Assembly (NCBI GenBank): GCA_002067065.1
Contig: MVPY01000092.1
Location: 1 to 64,000, forward strand
Source: Methanobacterium sp. PtaB.Bin024
GTDB taxonomy: Archaea; Methanobacteriota; Methanobacteria; Methanobacteriales; Methanobacteriaceae
DNA: 64,000 bases
Direction of reading: 5' to 3'
The notes under the pieces were generated by a model. That model did no database searches. It saw only the letters and a list, made by a program, of their open reading frames with translations, and had not been told where the DNA came from. Below, in pieces: positions 19,865 to 29,185 of this stretch (position 1 is its first letter; each line of letters opens with the position of its first letter). The position numbers and the translations under genes were made by a program.

Positions 19865-21019
19865 ATGATAAAAGCAGTTTTGATGGCAGGAGGCAAAGGA
19901 AGTCGAATCCGCCCACTGACCTTATCCAGACCAAAACCCATGATTCCTGTGGCTAACCGACCCATGATAGAATACATAGTCGAAAAAGTGAAAAAATCAG
20001 GTTATAATGAATTAATAGTAACTTTAAGCTATTTAAAAAGCCAGATAAAAAATTTACTTGAAAAAGACTATCCTGATATGAACATAACTTATTCAATAGA
20101 ACAAAAACCATTAGGAACCGCAGGAGGGGTTAAAAAGGCAGCTAAATATATTGATGATACTTTTTTTGTTTTAAGTGGAGATGTGTTAGTTGACGTGGAT
20201 TTAAACGAAATTCTACACTTTCATAAAAAAAACAATGCCCTTGCCACACTGGTGCTGACACCAGTTGACAATCCTAGTCATTTCGGTATCGCAGTAATGG
20301 ATGACGAAAATCAGATCATTAAATTTTTAGAAAAACCATCTCCCCAAGAAGTTTTCAGTAAAGTGGCCAACACCGGCACATACATCCTGGAACCAGAAAT
20401 ACTTGACTACATAAATACTAAAAAAAGGGAAGTTGACTTTTCTCAGGATGTTTTTCCCCAATTAATCAAAAAACAGGCAGGGATATATGGATATATTCTT
20501 GATGGTTATTGGAATGATGTAGGAAGGCCTAAAACATATCTTCAAGCAAATTATGATGTCCTCAACAAAAAAATTAAAACAAAACCCTATGGAAAAAAAT
20601 TAACCGAAGGAGTGGGGAGACTGGGCGATATCTGGATTGGTAAAGGTGTAACGCTCGGAAATAAGGTCAGGTTAATCGGACCAGTGGTAATAGGAGACAA
20701 CTGTGTTATCGATGAAAACTGTGTACTCGGTCGAAATACAGTTATCGGTGATAATGTGCATTTAGAAAAAAAATCAACCATAAAAGGATCCGTAATTTTT
20801 CCTGATAGTACCATAAAACAAGATTCCTACCTAAAAGATTGTATTGTGGACTCTGATTGTACTATTGAAAGAGGAAGTTTTATAGAAAAAGGTGCAATTT
20901 TAGGAAGCCACGTACATCTAGGATCCTATAGCAGGGTACGGTCAAAAAGATCAATATACAACAGTACTGTAATTCTACCTGAATCCATTGTTGACTCGGA
21001 TTACCCCATTGTAACATGA
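19865..21019 (+). CDS. NDP-sugar pyrophosphorylase with left-handed beta-helix tail
   Basis: The N-terminal nucleotidyltransferase domain carries the signature LMAGGKGSRIRPLT with PKPMIPVANRPM, and the C-terminal 120 residues are hexapeptide repeats (IGPVVIGDNCVIDENCVLG). The layout matches mannose-1-phosphate guanylyltransferase and glucose-1-phosphate thymidylyl/uridylyltransferase-like archaeal enzymes. It would make the nucleotide-sugar donor for a glycosyltransferase, most simply the GT20 enzymes here. The choice of sugar and nucleotide cannot be read from sequence. Confidence 0.85.
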   Translation: MIKAVLMAGGKGSRIRPLTLSRPKPMIPVANRPMIEYIVEKVKKSGYNELIVTLSYLKSQIKNLLEKDYPDMNITYSIEQKPLGTAGGVKKAAKYIDDTFFVLSGDVLVDVDLNEILHFHKKNNALATLVLTPVDNPSHFGIAVMDDENQIIKFLEKPSPQEVFSKVANTGTYILEPEILDYINTKKREVDFSQDVFPQLIKKQAGIYGYILDGYWNDVGRPKTYLQANYDVLNKKIKTKPYGKKLTEGVGRLGDIWIGKGVTLGNKVRLIGPVVIGDNCVIDENCVLGRNTVIGDNVHLEKKSTIKGSVIFPDSTIKQDSYLKDCIVDSDCTIERGSFIEKGAILGSHVHLGSYSRVRSKRSIYNSTVILPESIVDSDYPIVT

Positions 21020-21087
21020 TCATGATCAAAAATCTTTTTGAACCATTAAAAATTTCTGAGGAATTAATCATTTTATGAGGAAATATC

Positions 21088-22386
21088 ATGGCAAAATACG
21101 TGCAGAACATTAGAGGAATAGTAAATACAGAGATCACCAATAAGTTTGCATCACACTTAGGAACCATAGTCGGCAATTTCATTGGTCCCGGGAAGCCAGT
21201 GGTAGTGGGTAGAGACTCCAATGTTACTTCGCAAATGATCAAAAGATCATTAACCACCGGGCTGATGGCAGCCGGTACAGACGTGGTTGATTTTGGAATT
21301 GCCCCCATACCAGTAATACACTATGGGAAGGATTTTTATAACGCCACAACAACCATCAGCATCAGCAAATCTCATCTAAGACCTGAAGATGTTGATATTA
21401 AACTATTCAGTGACCATGAAATTCCCCTGGAATCCCATCCCAAACAAGTACCATGGAACCAGATAGGAGCTTTGCGATACGTTTATGAATACAGGAATAT
21501 TTACGTGAGAGCCATTCTCAAACAAGCAGCCACCGATGCCATAAAAAATAAAGGATTTTTAGTTGTTTTGGATAAAACGAAGGATGTTGATAAACCATTC
21601 ACCTCCCAGATCCTGGAAAAGATTGGTTGCGAGACAGTGCAAATAGGTAGTATGGATGGCGAATCTGCAGGTGACTTCCCACAACCAAGCCCCAAAAGGA
21701 TTTCGTTAGTATCAGAACTCACAACATCAATAGGTGCTGATATGGGTATTGTCCTAGACAATGATTGTGATCGAGCTGTTTTCATTGATCATCAAGGGAA
21801 CATAATTCGAGAACAGACCGTGCTGGGCATTTTTGCCAAGTATGCTCTCCAGGATAACCCTGGAGGCAACATTGTATCATCAATAGTTGCATCCCAGTCC
21901 CTGGAAGAAATCGTAACAGATTCCGGAGGTCAACTTATCAAGACTTCAGTCAACAATGTTCTAAACGAAATAGAATCCAATAATGCAGTTTTTGGAGGGG
22001 ATGAACCAGGCATGTATGTTTTCCCAGAATTCCAGACCTGTTTCGATGCTATTTATGCAGTTGTTAAAATGCTGGAAATTTTAGCCAAAAAAGACACCAC
22101 ATTATCTAAACTGGCAGGGAATGTGAAGGAGTATAACCGAACTGGATTCACCATAGAATGTGAACATGAGAAAAAAGATGAGGTTATAGAAACTTTCATG
22201 GATAAATTCGAATCAGGAGATAATATTAACACCGTAGACGGGATTAGGGTTGATCTCAAAGAATCTTTCATATTAATCCGACCTTCCCGATTCGAACCAC
22301 TGGTGAGAGTTTATATTGAATCAAAATCTGCTTCAAAACTACAAGAATTAACTGAAAATGTGAAAAAAATCATAGAAAATGTTTAA
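21088..22386 (+). CDS. Divergent phosphohexomutase
   Basis: A 432-residue alpha-D-phosphohexomutase. The metal loop is DNDCDR, keeping the D-x-D-x-D-R pattern. The catalytic loop, normally TASHNP, reads SKSHLR, with Ser95 and His kept. The sugar loop, normally GGExSGH, reads GGDEPGMYVFP. The enzyme probably moves phosphate between C6 and C1 of a hexose, supplying the pyrophosphorylase just upstream. The changed loops suggest altered substrate choice, or possibly weak activity. Spacing to the previous gene is 68 bases. Confidence 0.78.
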   Translation: MAKYVQNIRGIVNTEITNKFASHLGTIVGNFIGPGKPVVVGRDSNVTSQMIKRSLTTGLMAAGTDVVDFGIAPIPVIHYGKDFYNATTTISISKSHLRPEDVDIKLFSDHEIPLESHPKQVPWNQIGALRYVYEYRNIYVRAILKQAATDAIKNKGFLVVLDKTKDVDKPFTSQILEKIGCETVQIGSMDGESAGDFPQPSPKRISLVSELTTSIGADMGIVLDNDCDRAVFIDHQGNIIREQTVLGIFAKYALQDNPGGNIVSSIVASQSLEEIVTDSGGQLIKTSVNNVLNEIESNNAVFGGDEPGMYVFPEFQTCFDAIYAVVKMLEILAKKDTTLSKLAGNVKEYNRTGFTIECEHEKKDEVIETFMDKFESGDNINTVDGIRVDLKESFILIRPSRFEPLVRVYIESKSASKLQELTENVKKIIENV

Positions 22387-22518
22387 ATAAACAATAATGA
22401 AGTTTAAATGAACAATAATGAGGATCTCGTATCCTCAATGCAAGTAACGAAAATTTCAGACAGATAAATGTGGATTTATGGTAGTGTATGAAAATTATTA
22501 GTATCCGAAGGTGTTAGA

Positions 22519-24021
22519 GTGAATTTTCCAAACCAAGAAAAGATTTTAGATTTCTTAAAGGATAAAAATTTTATTGTGGTTTCAAATCGAGGTCCAGTGG
22601 AATTTTATAAATATAACCGGGAAATAGAAATGAAAAGAGGGGCTGGTGGTCTTGTTTCTACGTTATTACCTTTAATGGAAGCCTTAAACGGAGTTTGGAT
22701 CGCCAGTGCAATGACTCCTGGAGATATGGAAATAGCCAAACGATTTCCAAAAAACAGAGTGCCAATTCCAGAGAAGGATCCCCTTTTTTGGGTGCCATTT
22801 GTTGTGGTTGACCCTGAACAGTATGAATTTTATTACAGTACAATAAGCAATCCCTTACTCTGGTTTGTTCAGCACTACATGTGGAACAGCCCCTATACCC
22901 CTGATATTGATGATAAGATACACCAAGCATGGAATGAGGGTTATAAATATGTGAATCAGAAATTTGCAGAAAAGGTGTTAGAAGAAAGTAAAAGAAATGA
23001 TAAGGAACCCCTCATAATGTTGCAGGATTACCATCTTTATTTATGTCCCACCTACATCCGGAAAGAAATGAAAAAAACATTTCTAAGCCAGTTTATCCAC
23101 ATACCATGGCCCCAATCAGAGTATTTTAGCATAATACCAGAATATATGAGGAAAGCCATTATTGAAGGACTCCTATCCAACAACCTCCTTGGATTCCACA
23201 TTCCCCGTTACGTTAATAATTTCCTTCAAACCTGTGAAGCTTACGGTGCCCAAGTGGATTATGAAGAAGGAATTGTACGGTATAATGGACAGACCACCCA
23301 AGTTAAAAGTTATCCAATTTCAATAGATTATGAAGGAATAAAAAAAATGGCCAGTTCAGAGGAAGTTCTCAAAAAAGAGAACCTGATAAAAGAAATAAAG
23401 GGAGATTGCTTTCTTTTCTACCGGACCGACCGTGCAGATCTGAGTAAAAACATTATACGGGGATTTCAGGCCTATGAACTCTTCCTACATAAATATCCCC
23501 AATATCAGGGTAAAGTAAAATTTTTAATCACTGGCAAACCCACCAGACAACAGATTAGAGAATACCACAACTATTATCATGATATTGAGGATGTAATTAA
23601 GGATATAAATGTTAAATACGGTACTGATGATTGGAAACCAATAGAATTTATATTTAAAGCCGATTATAAACTGGTAGTTGCTGCTTTCAAAAACTATGAT
23701 TGTATGATAGTGAATCCTATTGCAGACGGTATGAACATAGTCCCCAAGGAAGCATCTGCAGTCAACCAGAAAGAGGGCGTTATAATCTTATCAGAGAAAG
23801 CAGGTTGTTTTGAGGAGCTTAAAGATAACGTGCTGGTAGTGAACCCCTTCGATATCAGTCAAACAGCTGAAGCTTACCATGATGCCATAATAATGGATAA
23901 AAATGAAAAACATAAACTCTTCAAGAACTTACAGGAGATCGTAGGTCAAAGAACTATATATCATTGGATCTCAGAACAATTTGAAGATATTGAAAAATTA
24001 AAAAATGGAGAAAACTTTTAA
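22519..24021 (+). CDS. GT20 glycosyltransferase, trehalose-6-phosphate-synthase-like (copy 1)
   Basis: A 500-residue GT20 enzyme. The donor-site Arg and Lys are present in TDRADLSKN (canonical form DRLDYTKG) and the Asp and Glu in DGMNIVPKE; SNRGP at the N-terminus supplies the acceptor-site Arg. The family joins NDP-glucose to glucose 6-phosphate. The motif variants place it away from the E. coli OtsA branch, so donor and acceptor may differ. The start is GTG at 22519, with AAGGTG 5 bases before it. It ends the plus-strand run and converges on the kinase gene. Confidence 0.85.
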   Translation: MNFPNQEKILDFLKDKNFIVVSNRGPVEFYKYNREIEMKRGAGGLVSTLLPLMEALNGVWIASAMTPGDMEIAKRFPKNRVPIPEKDPLFWVPFVVVDPEQYEFYYSTISNPLLWFVQHYMWNSPYTPDIDDKIHQAWNEGYKYVNQKFAEKVLEESKRNDKEPLIMLQDYHLYLCPTYIRKEMKKTFLSQFIHIPWPQSEYFSIIPEYMRKAIIEGLLSNNLLGFHIPRYVNNFLQTCEAYGAQVDYEEGIVRYNGQTTQVKSYPISIDYEGIKKMASSEEVLKKENLIKEIKGDCFLFYRTDRADLSKNIIRGFQAYELFLHKYPQYQGKVKFLITGKPTRQQIREYHNYYHDIEDVIKDINVKYGTDDWKPIEFIFKADYKLVVAAFKNYDCMIVNPIADGMNIVPKEASAVNQKEGVIILSEKAGCFEELKDNVLVVNPFDISQTAEAYHDAIIMDKNEKHKLFKNLQEIVGQRTIYHWISEQFEDIEKLKNGENF

Positions 24022-24037
24022 AAATTTACATATAATT

Positions 24038-25177
24038 TCAATAATTTTCCATAGGTTCTACATTACTGATTTCATGACCCCCTGATCGTATTTTAAAGGG
24101 TATTTCACTGTAAACACCTGCAAGATCCTCGCGCAATTTGTCCAATGATTCAGGGTTCGGAGAAAATAAAAGTACTCCACCACCCCCACCAGCACCCAGA
24201 GGGAAGACTGTGCTGTTACAACTTTTAGCACGTTCCAGTAAGTCCCAGGAACTTTCCATGTAACCTTCACATAGTTTTGTTCGGATTTTACGGTATCTTT
24301 CTATTGATTCAAGGACATGGTCCCATTTTTTTAGTCTTAATCCTTCACGATACATGTATGCTAGTTTCATCTTCTGTGAATGTAATTTATATCCATCTTC
24401 AGTTAAAAATGAGTTCATCCATGAGAAGTTGACCTCTGAACTTTGACGATGATGCCCTGAATGGAAAATAGCCATTCTATCCTCTAAAAGGCCATAATCA
24501 TCTGGTGGAACGAGTTCGTAACGTAAAGATTCACCATAACCTGTACCTGGATGTCCGGGTTTTCCCCAGGGGAACCAGACATAATCAGTTACTCCCCCAA
24601 AAAGAACATTGGATTGTTCCTGAGTTCCGGTGATACTCAGTCCTAAACCCTGTTCAATACGAGAAGCCAAAGAGATCAGCTGAATCTTTGTAAATGGTCG
24701 TCCAGCCAGTCCATTTGCAAGTATACACACACCAATTGTGGCAGTTGATGATCCTCCCAGTCCTGAAGAGTGTATACCCTCTCGAAGATTCTTCAAAACA
24801 AACATAACACCAGAAAGATTAAATATTTCAATTATTTTAAGTAACCAGTTCTCACTAACTGGGACTACCTCACCGGGATGAGCAATGACTTCGGTTTCAT
24901 ATTCAACAGACCTCACACCTATAAGATCCGGATCAAAAGGATGAGCCTCAATTTTAGTTCCAGTGTTTATGGTTATTCCCACAGTTCTTGGAAGATTCTG
25001 GGTCCATTTCCTGGCAGGATCATCTTTATCTGGCATGTCAGGCAACCTCCAAAAGGCCTGCTGAAATTTGCCTAAATCTAAACTAGAACCCGGACCATCA
25101 ATTCTGTTATATGCAATAACTTTAGGTAAAGCCTTCTTTTTTTCGGCTGTTTTTAAGAAGTCATTGATTTGAATCAA
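24038..25177 (-). CDS. GHMP-family sugar kinase (HddA-like)
   Basis: A 379-residue GHMP kinase with the ATP motif GLGGSSTATIGV and C-terminal loop PLGAGGGGGVLLF. It resembles D-glycero-D-manno-heptose 7-phosphate kinases and fucokinase-like enzymes, which phosphorylate the anomeric position of a sugar or sugar phosphate. The N-terminus is extended compared with typical HddA. It starts at TTG 25177, about 110 bases after the second GT20 gene ends, probably in the same transcript. It suggests that the pathway uses a sugar other than plain glucose. Confidence 0.75.
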   Translation of the reverse strand: MIQINDFLKTAEKKKALPKVIAYNRIDGPGSSLDLGKFQQAFWRLPDMPDKDDPARKWTQNLPRTVGITINTGTKIEAHPFDPDLIGVRSVEYETEVIAHPGEVVPVSENWLLKIIEIFNLSGVMFVLKNLREGIHSSGLGGSSTATIGVCILANGLAGRPFTKIQLISLASRIEQGLGLSITGTQEQSNVLFGGVTDYVWFPWGKPGHPGTGYGESLRYELVPPDDYGLLEDRMAIFHSGHHRQSSEVNFSWMNSFLTEDGYKLHSQKMKLAYMYREGLRLKKWDHVLESIERYRKIRTKLCEGYMESSWDLLERAKSCNSTVFPLGAGGGGGVLLFSPNPESLDKLREDLAGVYSEIPFKIRSGGHEISNVEPMENY

Positions 25178-25296
25178 AACTTACACTATCCTTTTCATGG
25201 TTACCTGTGGAAATTTCAATATGCTGATTTCGGATGTTCCATTTGTATCTCACATGGAAATATTCAATTTTATCTATTCAACATTGATTAATTCAA

Positions 25297-26823
25297 TTAG
25301 TTCATACGAACAGCTTCTTCACCATCTTTTGATTTGATTTCCTGTCTTTCATAGATGACTGCTTCAATGTCCCTTAATTGATCAGATACCCATTTATTCA
25401 GGTCATTCCTTCTGATAGCTGCCTTTGCCTCATTAAGTAACAGTGATTTGGATTTATCATCCATTAACAAAGCCATGTCCAGTGATTCTGCAGTCTGCCT
25501 TATATCATAGGGATTTATACAGATTGCACCATCTTTTAATTCTTCATAACATCCTGCCCCAGTTGAAAGGACCAACACACCATTATTTTCGTTCAGAATA
25601 GTTCCTTCTTTGGCCACGATGTTCATACCATCCAATATAGGATTAACCAATAGAACATCATACCGTTTAAGGAGAGCTACTACAAGATCGTAATCTCCTC
25701 TGCAAATATATTTGATGGGTTCCCAATCCGCAGTGGCGTATTTTTGGTTGATGGTTTCAACTATATTCTTTATGTTATCAGTGTATTCTCTGTAGATCTT
25801 TATATCCTGTCTTGATGGCATTAAAGTTGCCACAAACTTAACTTTTTCTCTCCATTCAGGATATTTATCAAGGAACATGTCATATGCCTGGAATCCTCGG
25901 ATGATATTCTTAGATAAGTCTGCTCTATCTGTTCTGTAGATTAATTTGCAGTTTCCTACTATTTCATCAACTTCTTTCATCTTACTCATGACAGTGGAGT
26001 CTTTCCCATGCTTCTGGAGTGTTTCTATATCAATGCTGATGGGGTAGGTTCTCACATGGCAGATCTGTCCCTTGTATAGAATGTCTCCTGAAACATGATC
26101 CACTGAAGCAGTGGGTAGAATTTGTTTAACTGTTCGCAGGAAATTATCCATGTAACGTCGAATATGGAATCCCAGGACATTGTTGGTTAGTACACTTTCT
26201 AAGATCTCCACTTGCATATGGTTAGGTAACTGCTGGAATATTTCCGGTGAAGGGAATGGTATATGGACAAATTGGCTCATTAAAACATCGGGATGCTGTT
26301 TTCGTATCATTTTAGGTGTAAGATAGATATGATAATCCTGTAACATTACTATAGGTGTTTTTTCTGATTTAGAAACATCTTCGCCTATGGCTTTTGCAAA
26401 CATAGAATTTACATATTTGTATGAATCCCATGCTTGATGCATTTCATCATCTGCACATGGTGAGTATGGGGAATTCCACATGGAATGATGAATAAACCAC
26501 AATAATGGATTTGCAAATTTACCATTGAAATTGTTATAAACATCTTCTTCTGTTTTGATAAATTGAACATAATATTCAGGGTTTTCTAAGGGTATAGGTA
26601 CTTTACCATCATACCTGTTGTTCATATGATGGTCACATTCTCCTATTGCGGATGAAACCCAGGTTCCATGCGTTTTTTGAAGGAACGGTATCATTGATCC
26701 CACTATTCCTCCTGCACCCCTTATTAGTTCAATTTCATCACGAGAAGCATCTTTTTTGAATACCACTGGTCCCCGGTTAGAGGCTACGATGATTTCTTTG
26801 TCCTGTAGAAATTCAGAGTTCAT
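25297..26823 (-). CDS. GT20 glycosyltransferase, trehalose-6-phosphate-synthase-like (copy 2)
   Basis: About 508 residues, clearly related to the GT20 enzyme at 22.5 kb and with the same motif variants (TDRADLSKN, DGMNIVAKE). The start is the ATG at 26823 with AGGAGA 7 bases upstream; an ATG at 26844 precedes that site and is unlikely. Two diverged copies in one block argue for different donors or acceptors, or two successive steps. A 9-bp inverted repeat lies in its leader. Confidence 0.85.
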   Translation of the reverse strand: MNSEFLQDKEIIVASNRGPVVFKKDASRDEIELIRGAGGIVGSMIPFLQKTHGTWVSSAIGECDHHMNNRYDGKVPIPLENPEYYVQFIKTEEDVYNNFNGKFANPLLWFIHHSMWNSPYSPCADDEMHQAWDSYKYVNSMFAKAIGEDVSKSEKTPIVMLQDYHIYLTPKMIRKQHPDVLMSQFVHIPFPSPEIFQQLPNHMQVEILESVLTNNVLGFHIRRYMDNFLRTVKQILPTASVDHVSGDILYKGQICHVRTYPISIDIETLQKHGKDSTVMSKMKEVDEIVGNCKLIYRTDRADLSKNIIRGFQAYDMFLDKYPEWREKVKFVATLMPSRQDIKIYREYTDNIKNIVETINQKYATADWEPIKYICRGDYDLVVALLKRYDVLLVNPILDGMNIVAKEGTILNENNGVLVLSTGAGCYEELKDGAICINPYDIRQTAESLDMALLMDDKSKSLLLNEAKAAIRRNDLNKWVSDQLRDIEAVIYERQEIKSKDGEEAVRMN

Positions 26824-26869
26824 TTTAGTGTCTCCTGTAATCATTGGTTAGGGGATATTAAATTAGAAA

Positions 26870-26920
26870 CCAATTGAACAGAAGACTACAGCTAAAACTA
26901 CGTGTGGTACCTTCAATTGG
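26870..26920 (-). promoter_or_regulatory. Inverted repeat in the leader of GT20 copy 2
   Basis: CCAATTGAA (26870-26878) and TTCAATTGG (26912-26920) are perfect 9-bp arms. An A/T box on the minus strand near 26945 would place transcription start close to the outer arm, so the repeat could be a leader hairpin or an operator. Confidence 0.4.
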
Positions 26921-27085
26921 AACTATATTTATCCCTTATTTTTATAATAGTGGTTTTATTATCCTCTATTTAAAGATTTACCATATTATTAACAATTTTA
27001 AAAAAATGGGCATCTAAAAAAAACCTGAAAATTAGATGTAGAAATAGTAAAAAATCTGCCTAGTTTTCTCAATAATCAGATGATT

Positions 27086-27874
27086 TCAAAAGATTCTGAA
27101 ACTTCCAGTAAGGTATACGCCTACCAGGAGCAGTGCTTCGAATGTAATGAGCAAAGAGAAATTATGGGCTCCGATACTTCTCAATTCTTCAGGTTCTTTT
27201 AGTGTTTTTATGGAACCATCATAACATCGGGATTGCATGGCCAGATATGATTTTTCACCCTTAAACCAGGTTCTGATGAACAGGTTGCTGCCTAACATGC
27301 CCATGGATTTGAAACTTTTTTTAAGGGAGATGTAACCCATACGTGTTTCCTGGGCATGGTACATGTTCATAGCCTCATCCAGAAATACGAATATATAACG
27401 GTACATGAGCATGGCTATCTCCAGGACTATCTGGGGGATCTTTAAACGTTCCAGTTCACTGAAAAGTTCAGTCATGGGAATAGTTAATGCCAGAAAGGCC
27501 AGACAAGTGAAACCACCCATTATTCGAGCAAATACCAAAAATCCTCGGTTAAAACCATCAGCAGTCACTGCCAGGTTGAAAATTCCCAGTTCCAGGACGT
27601 GTGCTCCCACTCCAAAGAAAATAGCCATGAAAATAAAGGTGATAAATGCAAAAATGAAGGGAATAAACAGAAATTTCAGATAGAACTTCCAGGGGATTTT
27701 AGCCTGAAATATGATCAAAAAGGACATCACCAAAGTTATTGTTAGGGGCACAACTGGTGAAGTGGATATCAAACTCACCAACATGGTTGAAATTGCAAAT
27801 AGAACCTTGAATAATGTGTTGGTATCTTTCAAGCCATTATTGTGAGCGTAGTTATCCAACGTGTTTTCAAACAT
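27086..27874 (-). CDS. cbiQ: Cobalt/nickel ECF transporter T component (CbiQ)
   Basis: A 262-residue membrane protein with about five hydrophobic helices and the coupling-helix Ala-Arg-Gly-like segment QETRMGYISLKKSFKSMG, plus a second signature-like region (AMQSRCYDG). This is the EcfT/CbiQ fold that links CbiM to the ATPase CbiO. It follows cbiN by 166 bases. No cbiO follows it; the nearest one is 10 kb away on the same strand. Confidence 0.88.
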   Translation of the reverse strand: MFENTLDNYAHNNGLKDTNTLFKVLFAISTMLVSLISTSPVVPLTITLVMSFLIIFQAKIPWKFYLKFLFIPFIFAFITFIFMAIFFGVGAHVLELGIFNLAVTADGFNRGFLVFARIMGGFTCLAFLALTIPMTELFSELERLKIPQIVLEIAMLMYRYIFVFLDEAMNMYHAQETRMGYISLKKSFKSMGMLGSNLFIRTWFKGEKSYLAMQSRCYDGSIKTLKEPEELRSIGAHNFSLLITFEALLLVGVYLTGSFRIF

Positions 27875-28040
27875 GTTTTTTATTCCAGTTGATTTTCTTT
27901 GTACCCCAATAACTTTGTATATTTTACTTTCTAAATATTCAACTTAACTTTATTTTAAAGTTTATTTTAATTTTCTTTATTGAATATTTAGTTTTCCATT
28001 AATTTCTCCTAATCCACTAATTTCTCCTAAAGTTGTCTAC

Positions 28041-28349
28041 TCATTCTTTTTTTTGCTGTTTCCGTCTCTCTTTAGCTTGGCCATTATAATATCCCAAGAC
28101 GTATCCAATTATTATGGCTCCTATGGCTGCCTGAAGGGCGAAAAGCAAGCTTTCAATCTCACCACTTGGAGGCTCCCAGATAGAACTGAACCATGGTTGG
28201 TATCCAGTTTCTTCAACCACAGTACCTGCTGAATCATCAGCACCACCAAAGTAACCCTCATCTTCACCCATACCATTGTACATGGCCAGGGGTAGAATGG
28301 CAATGATGGCCACCAGAGCAAGTATTACAATGTAGTACTTACTATCCAT
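28041..28349 (-). CDS. cbiN: Cobalt transport protein CbiN
   Basis: 102 residues with a membrane helix at each end (6-24 and 66-88) and a negatively charged outer loop between them (YFGGADDSAGTVVEETGYQPW), the form of CbiN, which helps CbiM load metal. Its ATG directly follows the cbiM stop codon (TAGATG). Confidence 0.9.
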   Translation of the reverse strand: MDSKYYIVILALVAIIAILPLAMYNGMGEDEGYFGGADDSAGTVVEETGYQPWFSSIWEPPSGEIESLLFALQAAIGAIIIGYVLGYYNGQAKERRKQQKKE

Positions 28350-29036
28350 CTATACCACCGCCTGTATTTTTTCTTTCACTTTAGGGGCGATGACTTTCAA
28401 GTTTTCCAGAATGTCTGGTTTCAGTTTCATGATGTAGTCGAATATTACCACAGTTAACAGTCCTTCGGCAATGGCCAGAGGTATCTGGGTGATGGCAAAG
28501 ATGTACATGAAGTTGTTGAAAGCAGCAGCAAAGCTGGGTACTGGGAATGCAAGGGATAGTTGAATGGCAGTGGTCACGTAAGTCATGAGATCAGCCAGGG
28601 CAGCTGCAAAGAATATTCCCAGAAGTGGGTGGCCTCCTGCCTTTTGAATACCTTTATAAACTAACCATGCTACAACTGGACCAACAATTCCCATGGAAAA
28701 TATGTTAGCACCTAGAGTAGTCAGACCACCATGTGCCAGGAGTATGGCTTGGAAAAGCAGGACTATGGCCCCTAAGACACTGGTAATAGCCGGACCAAAG
28801 AGTACTCCTCCTAAACCAGTACCAGTAGGATGAGAACAACTACCTGTAACTGAAGGTAGTTTTAATGATGATAATATAAAAATAAATGCTCCTGAAACTG
28901 CCAGTAACGGTTTTGATTCTGGATTTTTATCTGTTATCTTTTTCATCTGTATAACACCGTAAGCTACCACTGGCAGTGCTACGATATACCAAAACAAACA
29001 CCATTGCCAGGGTAAGAAACCTTCCATAATATGCAT
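28350..29036 (-). CDS. cbiM: Cobalt/nickel substrate-binding membrane protein CbiM
   Basis: A 228-residue CbiM. It starts MHIMEGFLP, where the N-terminal Met-His forms the metal site in the family, and keeps the SSLKLPSVTGSCSHPTGTGLG block with metal-ligand His. Six or seven membrane helices follow. A strong ribosome site, AAAGGAGG, precedes the ATG. Cobalt is needed for corrinoid cofactors and nickel for F430 and hydrogenases in methanogens; sequence does not separate the two metals. Confidence 0.93.
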   Translation of the reverse strand: MHIMEGFLPWQWCLFWYIVALPVVAYGVIQMKKITDKNPESKPLLAVSGAFIFILSSLKLPSVTGSCSHPTGTGLGGVLFGPAITSVLGAIVLLFQAILLAHGGLTTLGANIFSMGIVGPVVAWLVYKGIQKAGGHPLLGIFFAAALADLMTYVTTAIQLSLAFPVPSFAAAFNNFMYIFAITQIPLAIAEGLLTVVIFDYIMKLKPDILENLKVIAPKVKEKIQAVV

Positions 29037-29161
29037 TTTAATCCTCCTTTATTCTTTAGTAGAGTTTAAACCTCTTTTTTACTAATTTTTTAATTAAATG
29101 ACATAAATGGCAGTATGTTCCCTTTGAAATTAATTGAATACTCATATTACCATTATCAAAA

Positions 29162-29185
29162 GTGATACTAATCCACTAGTGTCAT
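29162..29185 (-). promoter_or_regulatory. Imperfect palindromic operator candidate upstream of cbiM
   Basis: GTGATACTA (29162-29170) and TAGTGTCAT (29177-29185) form an inverted repeat with 7 of 9 matches around 6 bases. On the minus strand a TATA-like TTTATAAGG lies near 29217-29225, so the palindrome would sit just downstream of the transcription start, a usual place for a metal-responsive repressor such as NikR. Confidence 0.45.

Noticed and set aside
22519..26823. Reading the GT20 block as a validamycin-type cyclitol pathway
   Set aside because: No sedoheptulose-7-phosphate cyclase is present, and the Arg, Lys, Asp and Glu of a normal NDP-sugar site are kept, so a cyclitol product is not supported.
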